Source of the DNA: CAZXNF01 sp050741255
Lineage (GTDB): Bacteria > Pseudomonadota > Gammaproteobacteria > Burkholderiales > SG8-41
DNA: 6,506 nt
Reading direction: 5' to 3'
NCBI GenBank assembly: GCA_050741255.1
Contig: JBOIEQ010000201.1
Span: forward strand, 1-6,506
The notes below the pieces were generated by a model. The model saw only the letters and a program-made list of their open reading frames with translations. It was not told the DNA's origin and ran no database searches. Made by a program: the position numbers and the translations under genes. Numbering within the stretch: the stretch's first letter is position 1; every line of letters begins with the position of its first letter. This document shows, one piece after another, positions 1 to 6,450 of the stretch.

Positions 1-2391
1 CGCGTGATCCTCGCCGACGAGCAGGCGGCGTGGGGCGGCAGCCTGCTGCACGAGATGGGCGCGACCATCGACGGGCAGCCGGCGGCGGACTGGATCGCGG
101 CGACGCTCGGGGCGCTGCGCGCGCGGCAGGTGACGCTGCTCTCGCGCACGACCGTGTTCGGCCTGTTCGGTCACAACCACGTCGGCCTCCACGAACGCGT
201 GCCGGCGGTGGCGGGGCGCGACCTGCCGCGCGAACGGCTGTGGCAGGTGCGCGCAAAGGCCATCGTTGCCGCCGCTGGCGCGCACGAACGGCCGCTGGTG
301 TTCGCGGACAACGACCGGCCCGGCATCCTGCTCGCGGACAGCGCGCGGGCGTTTGCCCTGCGCTACGGCGTGGCGCCCGGTCACCGCGTCGTCATCGCGA
401 CCTGCGGCGATGCCGCGTACACAATTGCGCGCGAGCTGGCGGCCGCGGGTGTCGGCGTCGCCGCGCTGGTCGACACGCGGCCCGCCGCGCAATGTCCGGA
501 CGCCTCGGCGCTGCGCCAGCAGGGCGTCGAGGTGCTGGTGGGCCACACCATCACCGGTAGCGAAGGGCGCGAGCGCGTGACCGCGCTGCGGGTCGCCGCC
601 CTGATCGGCGGCAAGGTAGGGACCGTCCGCCGTCTCGAATGCGATGCGGTCGCCATGCACGGCGGCTGGACGCCGGCGGTGCATCTCCATTCGCAGGCAC
701 GCGGCAAGCTGCGCTTCGACGAGACGCTCGACGCCTTCGTGCCGGCGGCGGATCCGCCGGGCCTGCGCAGCGCGGGCGCCGCGCGTGGCGTCTACGCACT
801 GGCGGAAGGCCTGGCCGACGGCTGGCAGGCGGGCCTGGCCGCAGTCGGAAAAACCGGCACGCGGCCGTTCGCGGCGCCCGCCACCGCCACCGGCTTCGTG
901 CCGGTGCGCGTGCTGCCCACCGACCGCGATCCCGCGCGCGTGCGGGCCTTCGTCGACTTCCAGAACGACGTCACCGCGAAGGACATCGGCCTCGCGCTGC
1001 GCGAAGGCTTCGAGTCGGTCGAGCACGTCAAGCGCTATACGACGACGGGCATGGCGACCGACCAGGGCAAGACTTCCAACATGAACGCGCTGGGGCTGGT
1101 CGCCGCGCAGCTCGGCCGTCCGGTGCCCGCCGTCGGCACCACCACCTTCCGCATGCCGTACACGCCGGTGACCTTCGGCGCGCTGATCGGCGCGCACCGC
1201 GGCGCGCTGTTCGATCCCGTGCGCAAAACACCGTCGCACGCGTGGGCCGCGGCACGCGGCGCGCCGTTCGAGGACGTGGGCCAGTGGAAACGCGTGCTGG
1301 CATTCCCGCAGGCGGGCGAGGATCTGCACGCCGCCGTCGCGCGCGAATGCCTCGCGGCGCGCGCCGCGGGCGGCGTGTTCGACGCCTCCACCCTCGGCAA
1401 GATCGAAGTGGTCGGGCGCGACGCGCGCGAATTCCTGAACCGCATGTACGTCAACAGCTTCGACAAGCTGGCCGTCGGCCACTGCCGCTACGGCCTGATG
1501 CTGCGCGAGGACGGTTACGTCATGGACGACGGCATCGTCGCCTGCCTGGCGGAAGACCGCTTCCATGTCACCACTACCACCGGCGGCGCGCCGCGCGTGC
1601 TGATGCAGATGGAGGACTATCTGCAGACCGAGTGGCCGGACCTGGGCGTTGCGCTGACCTCGGTGACCGAGCAGTACGCCGTGATGGCGGTGCAGGGGCC
1701 GCAGGCGCGGGCGCTGGTGGCGCCACTGATCGAAGGCATCGATCTGGCCGACGCGGCGATGCCGCACATGTCCGTGCGCATGGGACGGATCGCGGGCGTG
1801 CCGTGCCGGCTGTTCCGCGTGTCCTTCACCGGCGAGGCCGGCTACGAGATCAACGTGCCGTGGGGCTACGGCACGGCGCTGTGGGCGCTGTTGGTGGAGC
1901 GCGGCGGGGCGCTGGGGCTGGTGCCGTACGGCACCGATGCGATGCACGTGTTGCGCGCCGAGCGCGGCTACATAATCGTCGGCCAGGAAACCGACGGCAC
2001 GGTCGCGCCGGACGACGTCGGCCTCGCCGGCATGATCGGCAAAAACAAGCGCGATTTTGTCGGCAAGCGTTCGCTCGCCCGGCCCGATCTCACCGCGCCG
2101 GGGCGCAAGCAACTGGTCGGCTTGCTGACTGACGATCCGGCGCAGGTGCTGGAAGAGGGCGCGCAACTCGTCGCCGATCCGCGCGAAGCCGTGCCGATGA
2201 CGATGCTGGGCCATGTCACCTCCAGCTATGCGAGCGCGACCTGCGGTCGTTCGATCGCCATGGCGCTGGTGAAGGACGGCCGTGCACGCATGGGGGCGAC
2301 CCTCCACGCCACGACGCCCGCGGGTTTCGCGCCGGTGAAAGTCGTGGCCCCGGTGTTTTTCGATCCGGAAGGGAAACGCGTGCATGGATGA
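1..2391 (+). CDS. soxA: Sarcosine oxidase alpha subunit, 5'-truncated by the window edge
   Basis: Large subunit of heterotetrameric (SoxBDAG) sarcosine oxidase, which oxidises the N-methyl group of sarcosine to give glycine and passes the C1 unit to tetrahydrofolate; cytoplasmic. The frame is open from base 1 and its first residues (RVILADEQ...GGSLL) match the stretch just after the FAD-binding GxGxxG motif, so I infer about 170-200 N-terminal residues are missing and the GTG at base 4 is not the start. Counting from base 4: FAD/NAD oxidoreductase part with GAHERPLVF (93-101) and NDRPG, then the family stretch VKRYTTTGMATDQGK (about 341-355). A GcvT-like, folate-binding aminomethyltransferase half runs from about 460 to the end, with LREDGYVMDDG (500-510), FTGEAGYE (608-615) and YGTDAMHVLRAERGY. 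It overlaps soxG, as in sox operons. A relative acting on another N-methyl amino acid cannot be excluded. Confidence 0.95.
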   Translation, partial: RVILADEQAAWGGSLLHEMGATIDGQPAADWIAATLGALRARQVTLLSRTTVFGLFGHNHVGLHERVPAVAGRDLPRERLWQVRAKAIVAAAGAHERPLVFADNDRPGILLADSARAFALRYGVAPGHRVVIATCGDAAYTIARELAAAGVGVAALVDTRPAAQCPDASALRQQGVEVLVGHTITGSEGRERVTALRVAALIGGKVGTVRRLECDAVAMHGGWTPAVHLHSQARGKLRFDETLDAFVPAADPPGLRSAGAARGVYALAEGLADGWQAGLAAVGKTGTRPFAAPATATGFVPVRVLPTDRDPARVRAFVDFQNDVTAKDIGLALREGFESVEHVKRYTTTGMATDQGKTSNMNALGLVAAQLGRPVPAVGTTTFRMPYTPVTFGALIGAHRGALFDPVRKTPSHAWAAARGAPFEDVGQWKRVLAFPQAGEDLHAAVARECLAARAAGGVFDASTLGKIEVVGRDAREFLNRMYVNSFDKLAVGHCRYGLMLREDGYVMDDGIVACLAEDRFHVTTTTGGAPRVLMQMEDYLQTEWPDLGVALTSVTEQYAVMAVQGPQARALVAPLIEGIDLADAAMPHMSVRMGRIAGVPCRLFRVSFTGEAGYEINVPWGYGTALWALLVERGGALGLVPYGTDAMHVLRAERGYIIVGQETDGTVAPDDVGLAGMIGKNKRDFVGKRSLARPDLTAPGRKQLVGLLTDDPAQVLEEGAQLVADPREAVPMTMLGHVTSSYASATCGRSIAMALVKDGRARMGATLHATTPAGFAPVKVVAPVFFDPEGKRVHG

Positions 2392-2950
2392 CACCGTGTC
2401 CCTGGCCTTGACCGAAGCATGGCCGGCGATGACGCCGTGGCGCGGGGAGGGCGTGACCCTGACGCCGCTGCCCGGCTGCGCGCGCTGGTCGCTGCGCGTG
2501 CCGCCGGTGGGGGGCATCGCCGCCGGCTTCGCGCTGGGCATGGCGATCAACCGCTGTACCGTCGCGGGCGAACGCCTCGCGGCCCGCTTGGGACCGGACG
2601 AGTGGCTGCTGTGCGCCCCGCCCGCGCAGGCCGCGGAGATCGAGTCCGCGGTGGCGCCGGCGCTGGCGGGCACGGCACATGCTTTGGTGGATGTCAGCCA
2701 TCGTTACGCCGCGCTGGCGATCGAAGGCGCGCAGGCGGGCGGCATGCTGGCGGCCGGCTGCCCGCTGGACCTGCATCCGGCGGTGTTCCCGGTCGGCGCC
2801 GCGACCCGCACGCTGCTCGGCAAGGCCGAGATCGTGCTGTGGCGGCCGGACCCGGCGGGCTGGCGCGTGGAATGCGCGCGTTCGTTCGCGCCTTACGTAT
2901 GGGCTTTTCTGGGCGAGGCGGCGCGCGAGTTCGCGCCCGCCGCGCCGTGA
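2384..2950 (+). CDS. soxG: Sarcosine oxidase gamma subunit
   Basis: Small structural subunit (188 aa) of the heterotetrameric sarcosine oxidase, expected to pack against the folate-binding half of the alpha subunit in the cytoplasm. Family hallmarks are GCPLDL (125-130), VGAATRTLLGKAEIVLWR (137-154) and the C-terminal RSFAPYVW (166-173). Length is close to the usual size of about 180-200 aa. The start ATG at 2384 lies inside the end of soxA; the shared bases ATGGATGA contain the start of one gene and the stop of the other, so translation is probably coupled. A purine-rich GGAAGGG at 2367-2373, ten bases upstream, is a plausible ribosome site. The N-terminal half is weakly conserved in this family and has no recognisable catalytic residues. 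Identification rests on the C-terminal motifs and on the position after soxA. Confidence 0.93.
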   Translation: MDDTVSLALTEAWPAMTPWRGEGVTLTPLPGCARWSLRVPPVGGIAAGFALGMAINRCTVAGERLAARLGPDEWLLCAPPAQAAEIESAVAPALAGTAHALVDVSHRYAALAIEGAQAGGMLAAGCPLDLHPAVFPVGAATRTLLGKAEIVLWRPDPAGWRVECARSFAPYVWAFLGEAAREFAPAAP

Positions 2951-2977
2951 TGGACACCGGCCATGCGGGCGTAGACT
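2951..2977 (+). promoter_or_regulatory. Candidate weak sigma70-type promoter after soxG
   Basis: TGGACA (2951-2956, five of six bases of the -35 consensus) is followed by TAGACT (2972-2977, four of six of the -10 consensus) with a 15-base spacer, shorter than the usual 16-18. It sits in the only sizeable gap between genes and would give a leader of roughly 75-80 bases before the first receptor gene. Such matches arise by chance, so this is only a candidate for independent expression of the downstream genes. Confidence 0.2.
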
Positions 2978-3012
2978 GGCATGCCGGGCAACGAGCCAGT
3001 GGAGATCGGATC

Positions 3013-3024
3013 GGGCGCGCGCCC
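3013..3024. promoter_or_regulatory. 12-base perfect palindrome in the leader of the first receptor gene
   Basis: GGGCGCGCGCCC equals its own reverse complement. An overlapping alternative is a 6-base stem, GCGCGC at 3015-3020 pairing with 3028-3033 around a 7-base loop. It lies 37 bases before the start codon at 3062, where either an operator or an RNA hairpin in the leader would be possible. In DNA this GC-rich such palindromes are also expected by chance, and no known regulator site is recognised. Confidence 0.2.
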
Positions 3025-3048
3025 CGTGCGCGCAGCAGGACCAAGTCC

Positions 3049-3054
3049 AGGGAG
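3049..3054 (+). promoter_or_regulatory. Ribosome binding site of the first receptor gene
   Basis: AGGGAG stands seven bases before the ATG at 3062. It settles the start in favour of 3062, because the in-frame ATG at 2981 would add 27 residues ahead of an otherwise normal signal peptide. Confidence 0.7.
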
Positions 3055-3061
3055 ACTTTCC

Positions 3062-4036
3062 ATGAAGACCTTTGCATCGTATACCGCAGCATTGATCGTC
3101 ACCGGCGCGCTTGCGCCGCTGGCTGACGCCGCCGAAGCAGACGCCTACCCGGCGCGTCCCGTCCGCATCCTCGTGCCGTACACGCCGGGCACGACCTCGG
3201 ACATCATCGCGCGCCTGGTCGGCATCAAGCTCGGCGCGACGCTCGGCCAGCAGGTGGTGATCGAAAATCGCGAAGGCGCGGCGGGCACCATCGCCGCCGG
3301 TATCGCCGCACGGGCCAACCCTGACGGCTACACGCTGCTGCTCGCGCAGGCATCGTTCTCCGTCGCGCCCTTCCTGTTCAAGAAGCTGCCCTATGACCCG
3401 AGCAAGGATTTTTCGGCCATCACGCTGATCGCGATGGTGCCCAACGTGCTGGTGACCTCGCCGACGTTCCCCGCCAACTCGATGAAGGAACTGATCGCGC
3501 TGGCGAAGACGCAGCCGGGCAAGCTGCAGTACGCGCACTCCGGCAAGGGTTCGCCCAGCCACCTGGCGTCCGAGATGCTGAATTCTATGGCGGGGATCAA
3601 GATCGACGAGATCCCCTACAAGTCGAGCGCGCAGGCCCTGACCGACGCGATGGTCGGCACCGTCGCCTTCAATTACCCCAGCATGGCGGCCGTGATGCCG
3701 CATGTGAAGGCGGGCCGGGTGAAGGCGCTGGCGGTGTCGTCCGGCAAGCGTGCCTCCGCGATGCCCGACGTGCCGAGCATGGCGGAGACCGTCCCGGGCT
3801 ACGATGCGGCCGGCTACTATGGCTTCGTCGTGCCGGCCGGCACTTCGCCCGCGCTGGTGAAGCGGCTGCAGAAGGACATCGTCGCCGCAGTGACGGCGCC
3901 CGACATGAAGGAGCGCCTCGCCGCGCAGGGCGCCGACATCGTGGGCAACACGCCGGAAGAGTTCACCGCGTTCATCCGGCGCGATGCCGCCAAGTGGTCG
4001 AAGCTGATCGACGAGCTGAAGATTCCCAAGGACTGA
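3062..4036 (+). CDS. Tripartite tricarboxylate transporter-type substrate-binding protein (TctC/Bug family), first of two
   Basis: Periplasmic solute receptor of 324 aa, the usual size for the TctC/Bug family, which binds carboxylates and other small organic solutes. The N-terminus MKTFASYTAALIVTGALAPLADA is a signal peptide, with likely cleavage near ADA or DAA. Family motifs follow: YPARPVRILVPYTPG, ARLVGIKLGATLGQQVVIENR, ANPDGYTLLL, LPYDPSKDFSAITLI, GSPSHLASEML, IPYKSSAQALTDAMVG, VKAGRVKALAV and MPDVPSMAETVPGY. The ATG at 3062 is chosen over an in-frame ATG at 2981 because AGGGAG (3049-3054) lies seven bases before it and the signal peptide starts there. No TctA or TctB membrane subunits are present, typical of orphan Bug receptors in betaproteobacteria. 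The usual PGG of the ligand loop reads PGTTSD here. The ligand cannot be deduced; an N-methylated or cyclic amino acid is suggested only by the neighbours. Confidence 0.92.
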   Translation: MKTFASYTAALIVTGALAPLADAAEADAYPARPVRILVPYTPGTTSDIIARLVGIKLGATLGQQVVIENREGAAGTIAAGIAARANPDGYTLLLAQASFSVAPFLFKKLPYDPSKDFSAITLIAMVPNVLVTSPTFPANSMKELIALAKTQPGKLQYAHSGKGSPSHLASEMLNSMAGIKIDEIPYKSSAQALTDAMVGTVAFNYPSMAAVMPHVKAGRVKALAVSSGKRASAMPDVPSMAETVPGYDAAGYYGFVVPAGTSPALVKRLQKDIVAAVTAPDMKERLAAQGADIVGNTPEEFTAFIRRDAAKWSKLIDELKIPKD

Positions 4037-4040
4037 GGGG
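4035..4040 (+). promoter_or_regulatory. Ribosome binding site deciding the start of the second receptor gene
   Basis: GAGGGG begins inside the stop codon of the preceding gene and ends directly against an ATG at 4041. Spacing to the second in-frame ATG at 4047 is six bases, which is normal. The 4047 start therefore fits better than 4041. Confidence 0.6.
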
Positions 4041-4046
4041 ATGCAC

Positions 4047-5012
4047 ATGCGCCGCACGCTGATTGCCATTGCCGGAACGTTGTTGACGCTGGCCGCCGCG
4101 GCGGCCAGCGCGCAGTCCTACCCCACGCGCGCGATCCGCCTCATCGTGCCGTACTCGACCGGTACCGCGACCGACGCCCTGGCGCGGACGATCGCGCTGA
4201 AGCTGAGCGACAGCCTGGGCCAGCAGGTGGTCGTCGACAACCTGGTCGGGGCGAACGGCATCACCGGTTCGGCGGTGCTGACCAAGGCCGCGCCGGACGG
4301 CTACACGCTGATCATGTTCGCGGCCAATCACGTGGTCAACGCGAGCCTCTACAGCAAACTGCCGTACGACACGCTCAAGGATTTCAAACCGATCGTGCGC
4401 GTCGCCTTCGCCCCCTTCGTGCTGGCGGTGCATCCTTCGCTGCCGGCGAAAGACCTGAAGGAGTTCCTGGCGCTCGCCCGGGCGCGGCCCGGCGAAATCA
4501 ACTACGGCTCGCCGAGCAACGGCAGCCCGCCGCACCTGGCGGTCGAGCTGCTGAAAGCCAAGACCGGCGTGAACCTCGTGCACATCCCGTACAAGACCGC
4601 GGCGCAGGCGCAAACCGACGTGATCGGCGGCCAGGTGCCGGTGATGGTGTTCGTCGCCGCCGCCGCGGTCCCGCAGATCAAGGCGGGCCGCTTGCGCGCG
4701 CTCGGCGTGACCACGTCCACGCGCCTCTCGCAACTGCCGGAGGTGCCGACCATCGCCGAAGCCGGGGTCAAGGACTTCGAGATGATTTCGTGGATCGGGT
4801 TCGCCGGTCCGGCCGGCCTGCCCGCAGATCTCGTGTCCCGGCTCGGCACGGAGATCACGCGCGTCGTGCAGCAGCCGGACACCGCGGAACGCATCCGTGG
4901 CCTGGGCCTTGAAATCTCGCTCATGCAGGCGGAGGCCTTCGCGGCCTACATGGCCGCCGAGCAGGCCCGCTGGGGCGAAGTCGTGCGTCGCGCGGGCGCC
5001 CGGCTCGATTGA
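4047..5012 (+). CDS. Tripartite tricarboxylate transporter-type substrate-binding protein (TctC/Bug family), second of two
   Basis: Second periplasmic TctC/Bug receptor, 321 aa from the ATG at 4047 (323 from 4041). A short arginine-containing signal peptide ends in ASA, with cleavage likely before QSYPTR. Family motifs in order: YPTRAIRLIVPYSTG, ARTIALKLSDSLGQQVVVDN, AAPDGYTLIMFA, LPYDTLKDFKPIVRV, GSPSNGSPPHLAVELL, IPYKTAAQAQTDVIGGQV, IKAGRLRALGVTT, LPEVPTIAEAG. It shares the same motif order as the gene before it but differs throughout, so this is an old duplication or two independent recruitments, not a recent copy. The ligand-loop motif is further altered, STGTATD where the family usually has a PGG sequence. 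It lies within a few bases of both neighbours, so co-transcription is expected. No TctA/TctB membrane genes are nearby. The ligand is unknown. Confidence 0.92.
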   Translation: MRRTLIAIAGTLLTLAAAAASAQSYPTRAIRLIVPYSTGTATDALARTIALKLSDSLGQQVVVDNLVGANGITGSAVLTKAAPDGYTLIMFAANHVVNASLYSKLPYDTLKDFKPIVRVAFAPFVLAVHPSLPAKDLKEFLALARARPGEINYGSPSNGSPPHLAVELLKAKTGVNLVHIPYKTAAQAQTDVIGGQVPVMVFVAAAAVPQIKAGRLRALGVTTSTRLSQLPEVPTIAEAGVKDFEMISWIGFAGPAGLPADLVSRLGTEITRVVQQPDTAERIRGLGLEISLMQAEAFAAYMAAEQARWGEVVRRAGARLD

Positions 5013-5015
5013 TCG

Positions 5016-5876
5016 ATGCGCGACGGCGTGGACCTCAATACCCAACTGGCCGAGGGCTTTGTCCTGCCGCCGTTCGGGGTACCGCTGGAAGATATGCGGG
5101 GCCTGAAGATCACCGCGACCGGCGCCGGCTTCCACGCGCGGCATCAGGTGGAAAAGCGCGAGGACGTGCTGCCCTTCGTGACTTCGGCCAGCCTCGCCTG
5201 TGGCCTGCATTCCGGCGATCCGGTGCTGCTCGCGCAGGTGGCTCGCGACGCCATCGCGCGCGGCGTGCAGGTCGGCGCGCATCCCTCCTATCCGGGCGTG
5301 TTCTCGTACGGCCAGCAGCGGATCGACCTCTCGGACGGAGCGCTGGAGGCCGTGCTGCTGTTCCAGCTCGGCGCGGCGGCGGCCGTGATCGCGGGCGCGG
5401 GCGGCCGCATGCGGCACATCAAGTGCCACGGCCCGCTGGCGATGGACATTTCCTACGACACGCGCTTCGGCCGCGTCATGCTCGAGGCGGTCAGGAAGTT
5501 CGATCCCGGCCTGCTCGTCATCTTTGCCGCGGATTCGCCGGGTCTCGACGCCGCGCGGCGCGCGGGGCTGCGCGCCGCGGGCGAGGGCTACGCCGACCGC
5601 GGCTACGGCGCGGACGGGCGGCCCGTGCCGCGCGACCATCCCCGTGCGCTGATCGAAGACGCGTCCGCCGTGGCGCTGCGCATGCGGGATATCCTCTGCG
5701 AGGGACGCGTGACCTGCGTCGACGGCACGCGCATCGCGCTGCATGCGGAAAGCGTCTTCCTGCACAGCGACACCCCGGGGGCCGCCACGCTGGCGGCCGC
5801 GGCGGTGGCCGCCGCGCGCGAGGCGGGCGTGGCCCTGCGACCGTCGGCCGGCATGCCCGACAGCGCGGTTGACTGA
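5016..5876 (+). CDS. LamB/YcsF family protein, divergent relative of 5-oxoprolinase subunit A (PxpA)
   Basis: Cytoplasmic protein of 286 aa of the LamB/YcsF family. PxpA of this family works with PxpB and PxpC in ATP-dependent opening of 5-oxoproline. Family landmarks: VDLNTQLAEGF (5-15), SASLACGLHSGD (57-68), GAHPSYPG (87-94), FQLGA (116-120), RHIKCHG (133-139), GYADRGYGADGRPVPR (191-206), ALIED and LHSDTPGA (249-256). The histidines of the three core motifs (65, 89, 138) and Asp6 and Asp252 are kept. Changes from the typical family: DLNxDLGEG has become DLNTQLAEG, KPHGxLYN has become KCHGPLAM, and about 30 extra residues lie between the first two motifs. Neither pxpB nor pxpC is in the window. 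The start lies three bases after the preceding stop with no good ribosome site, so translational coupling is likely. I withhold the pxpA symbol because the substrate may differ. Confidence 0.85.
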   Translation: MRDGVDLNTQLAEGFVLPPFGVPLEDMRGLKITATGAGFHARHQVEKREDVLPFVTSASLACGLHSGDPVLLAQVARDAIARGVQVGAHPSYPGVFSYGQQRIDLSDGALEAVLLFQLGAAAAVIAGAGGRMRHIKCHGPLAMDISYDTRFGRVMLEAVRKFDPGLLVIFAADSPGLDAARRAGLRAAGEGYADRGYGADGRPVPRDHPRALIEDASAVALRMRDILCEGRVTCVDGTRIALHAESVFLHSDTPGAATLAAAAVAAAREAGVALRPSAGMPDSAVD

Positions 5877-5884
5877 GACGGGCG

Positions 5885-5892
5885 AGAGGTGA
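5885..5892 (+). promoter_or_regulatory. Ribosome binding site of the V4R-family gene
   Basis: AGAGGTGA contains GAGGTGA, a seven-base match to the complement of the 16S rRNA 3' end. It ends four bases before the ATG at 5897 and supports that start. Confidence 0.6.
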
Positions 5893-5896
5893 GGGC

Positions 5897-6427
5897 ATGA
5901 AACCCGAAGTCCCGATCGAGGTGAATGCGGACACCGGCGTGTGGACGGTGGACGCCATGCCCATGATCCTCATGCCGCGGCATTTCTTCATGAACAACCA
6001 CCTGGCCATCGAGGCTGAGCTGGGCGTGGAACGCTACGCGGACCTCCTGTTCAAGGCGGGGCACAAGTCCGCCCTGACCTGGTGTAAACAGGAGGCCGCC
6101 ACGCACGGATTAAAAGGCGCGGCGGTGTTCCACCACTACATGCAGCGCGTGTCGCAGCGCGGCTGGGGCAGGTTCACCGTACAGGCCATAGACGCCGCGG
6201 CCGGCACCGCGCGGGTGCGGATCGACCACTCCGCCTTCGTGAAAGCCGCGCCGGCGGACGCTGCGCCCGGAAAACGCTGCGCCATGTTCCGCGGCTGGTT
6301 CCCGGGCGCGCTGGAATATGTGGGCAATGTGCTTGGCATTCGGCACACTCTCACAGCCGCGGAGTCGCAGTGCGCGGGCGAGGGGCGGCACGATCATTGC
6401 GTGTTCGAGGTCAAGCCGGCAGCCTGA
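5897..6427 (+). CDS. V4R-domain (4-vinyl reductase fold) protein, DUF5943-like
   Basis: Protein of 176 aa with no signal peptide or membrane segment, so probably cytoplasmic. Its C-terminal half has the pattern of the V4R small-ligand-binding domain: FRGWFPGALEYVGN (131-144) followed by ESQCAGEGRHDHCVFEV (156-172), in which Cys159 and Cys168, with His165 and His167, could bind a metal or ligand. The N-terminal part (about 17-90, including MPRHFFMNNHLAIEAELG and LTWCKQEAATHGLKG) matches my recollection of the proteobacterial family DUF5943, members of which lie next to dimethylglycine demethylation genes in Pseudomonas. That recollection needs a database check. It follows the PxpA-like gene after 20 bases with its own strong ribosome site and is the last gene before a non-coding repeat, so probably the operon's final gene. 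Its function is unknown; a ligand-sensing or accessory role in N-methyl amino acid catabolism is inference. Confidence 0.8.
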   Translation: MKPEVPIEVNADTGVWTVDAMPMILMPRHFFMNNHLAIEAELGVERYADLLFKAGHKSALTWCKQEAATHGLKGAAVFHHYMQRVSQRGWGRFTVQAIDAAAGTARVRIDHSAFVKAAPADAAPGKRCAMFRGWFPGALEYVGNVLGIRHTLTAAESQCAGEGRHDHCVFEVKPAA

Positions 6428-6450
6428 TGGGTGGTACGTTGACGCGTGAC

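Noticed and set aside
639..2132. 497-codon open frame on the + strand inside soxA
   Set aside because: Overlaps the conserved core of soxA in another frame. The translation is Arg/Gly/Ala repeats without motifs.
2977..2991. Possible sigma54 promoter (TGGCATGCCGGGCAA)
   Set aside because: The GG and GC elements are separated by 8 bases, not the required 10, and the -12 element lacks TTGC.
2981..3061. 27-codon N-terminal extension of the first receptor from the ATG at 2981
   Set aside because: It would put a polar, Arg/Pro-rich stretch before the signal peptide. A good ribosome site fits the ATG at 3062.
2216..4069. Long open frame on the - strand (617 codons) across the end of soxA, soxG and the first receptor gene
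   Set aside because: It lies opposite three recognised genes. Low-complexity Arg/His-rich translation and no family resemblance mark it as a shadow.
3972..5765. Long open frame on the - strand (597 codons) opposite the second receptor and the PxpA-like gene
   Set aside because: It spans two well-identified + strand genes. Its translation is rich in Arg, His, Gly and Ala with no recognisable motif, as expected for a shadow frame in GC-rich DNA.
5009..5872. 287-codon open frame on the + strand overlapping almost all of the PxpA-like gene
   Set aside because: The other frame carries clear LamB/YcsF motifs. This one is Arg/Gly/Ala-rich noise from GC-skewed codons.
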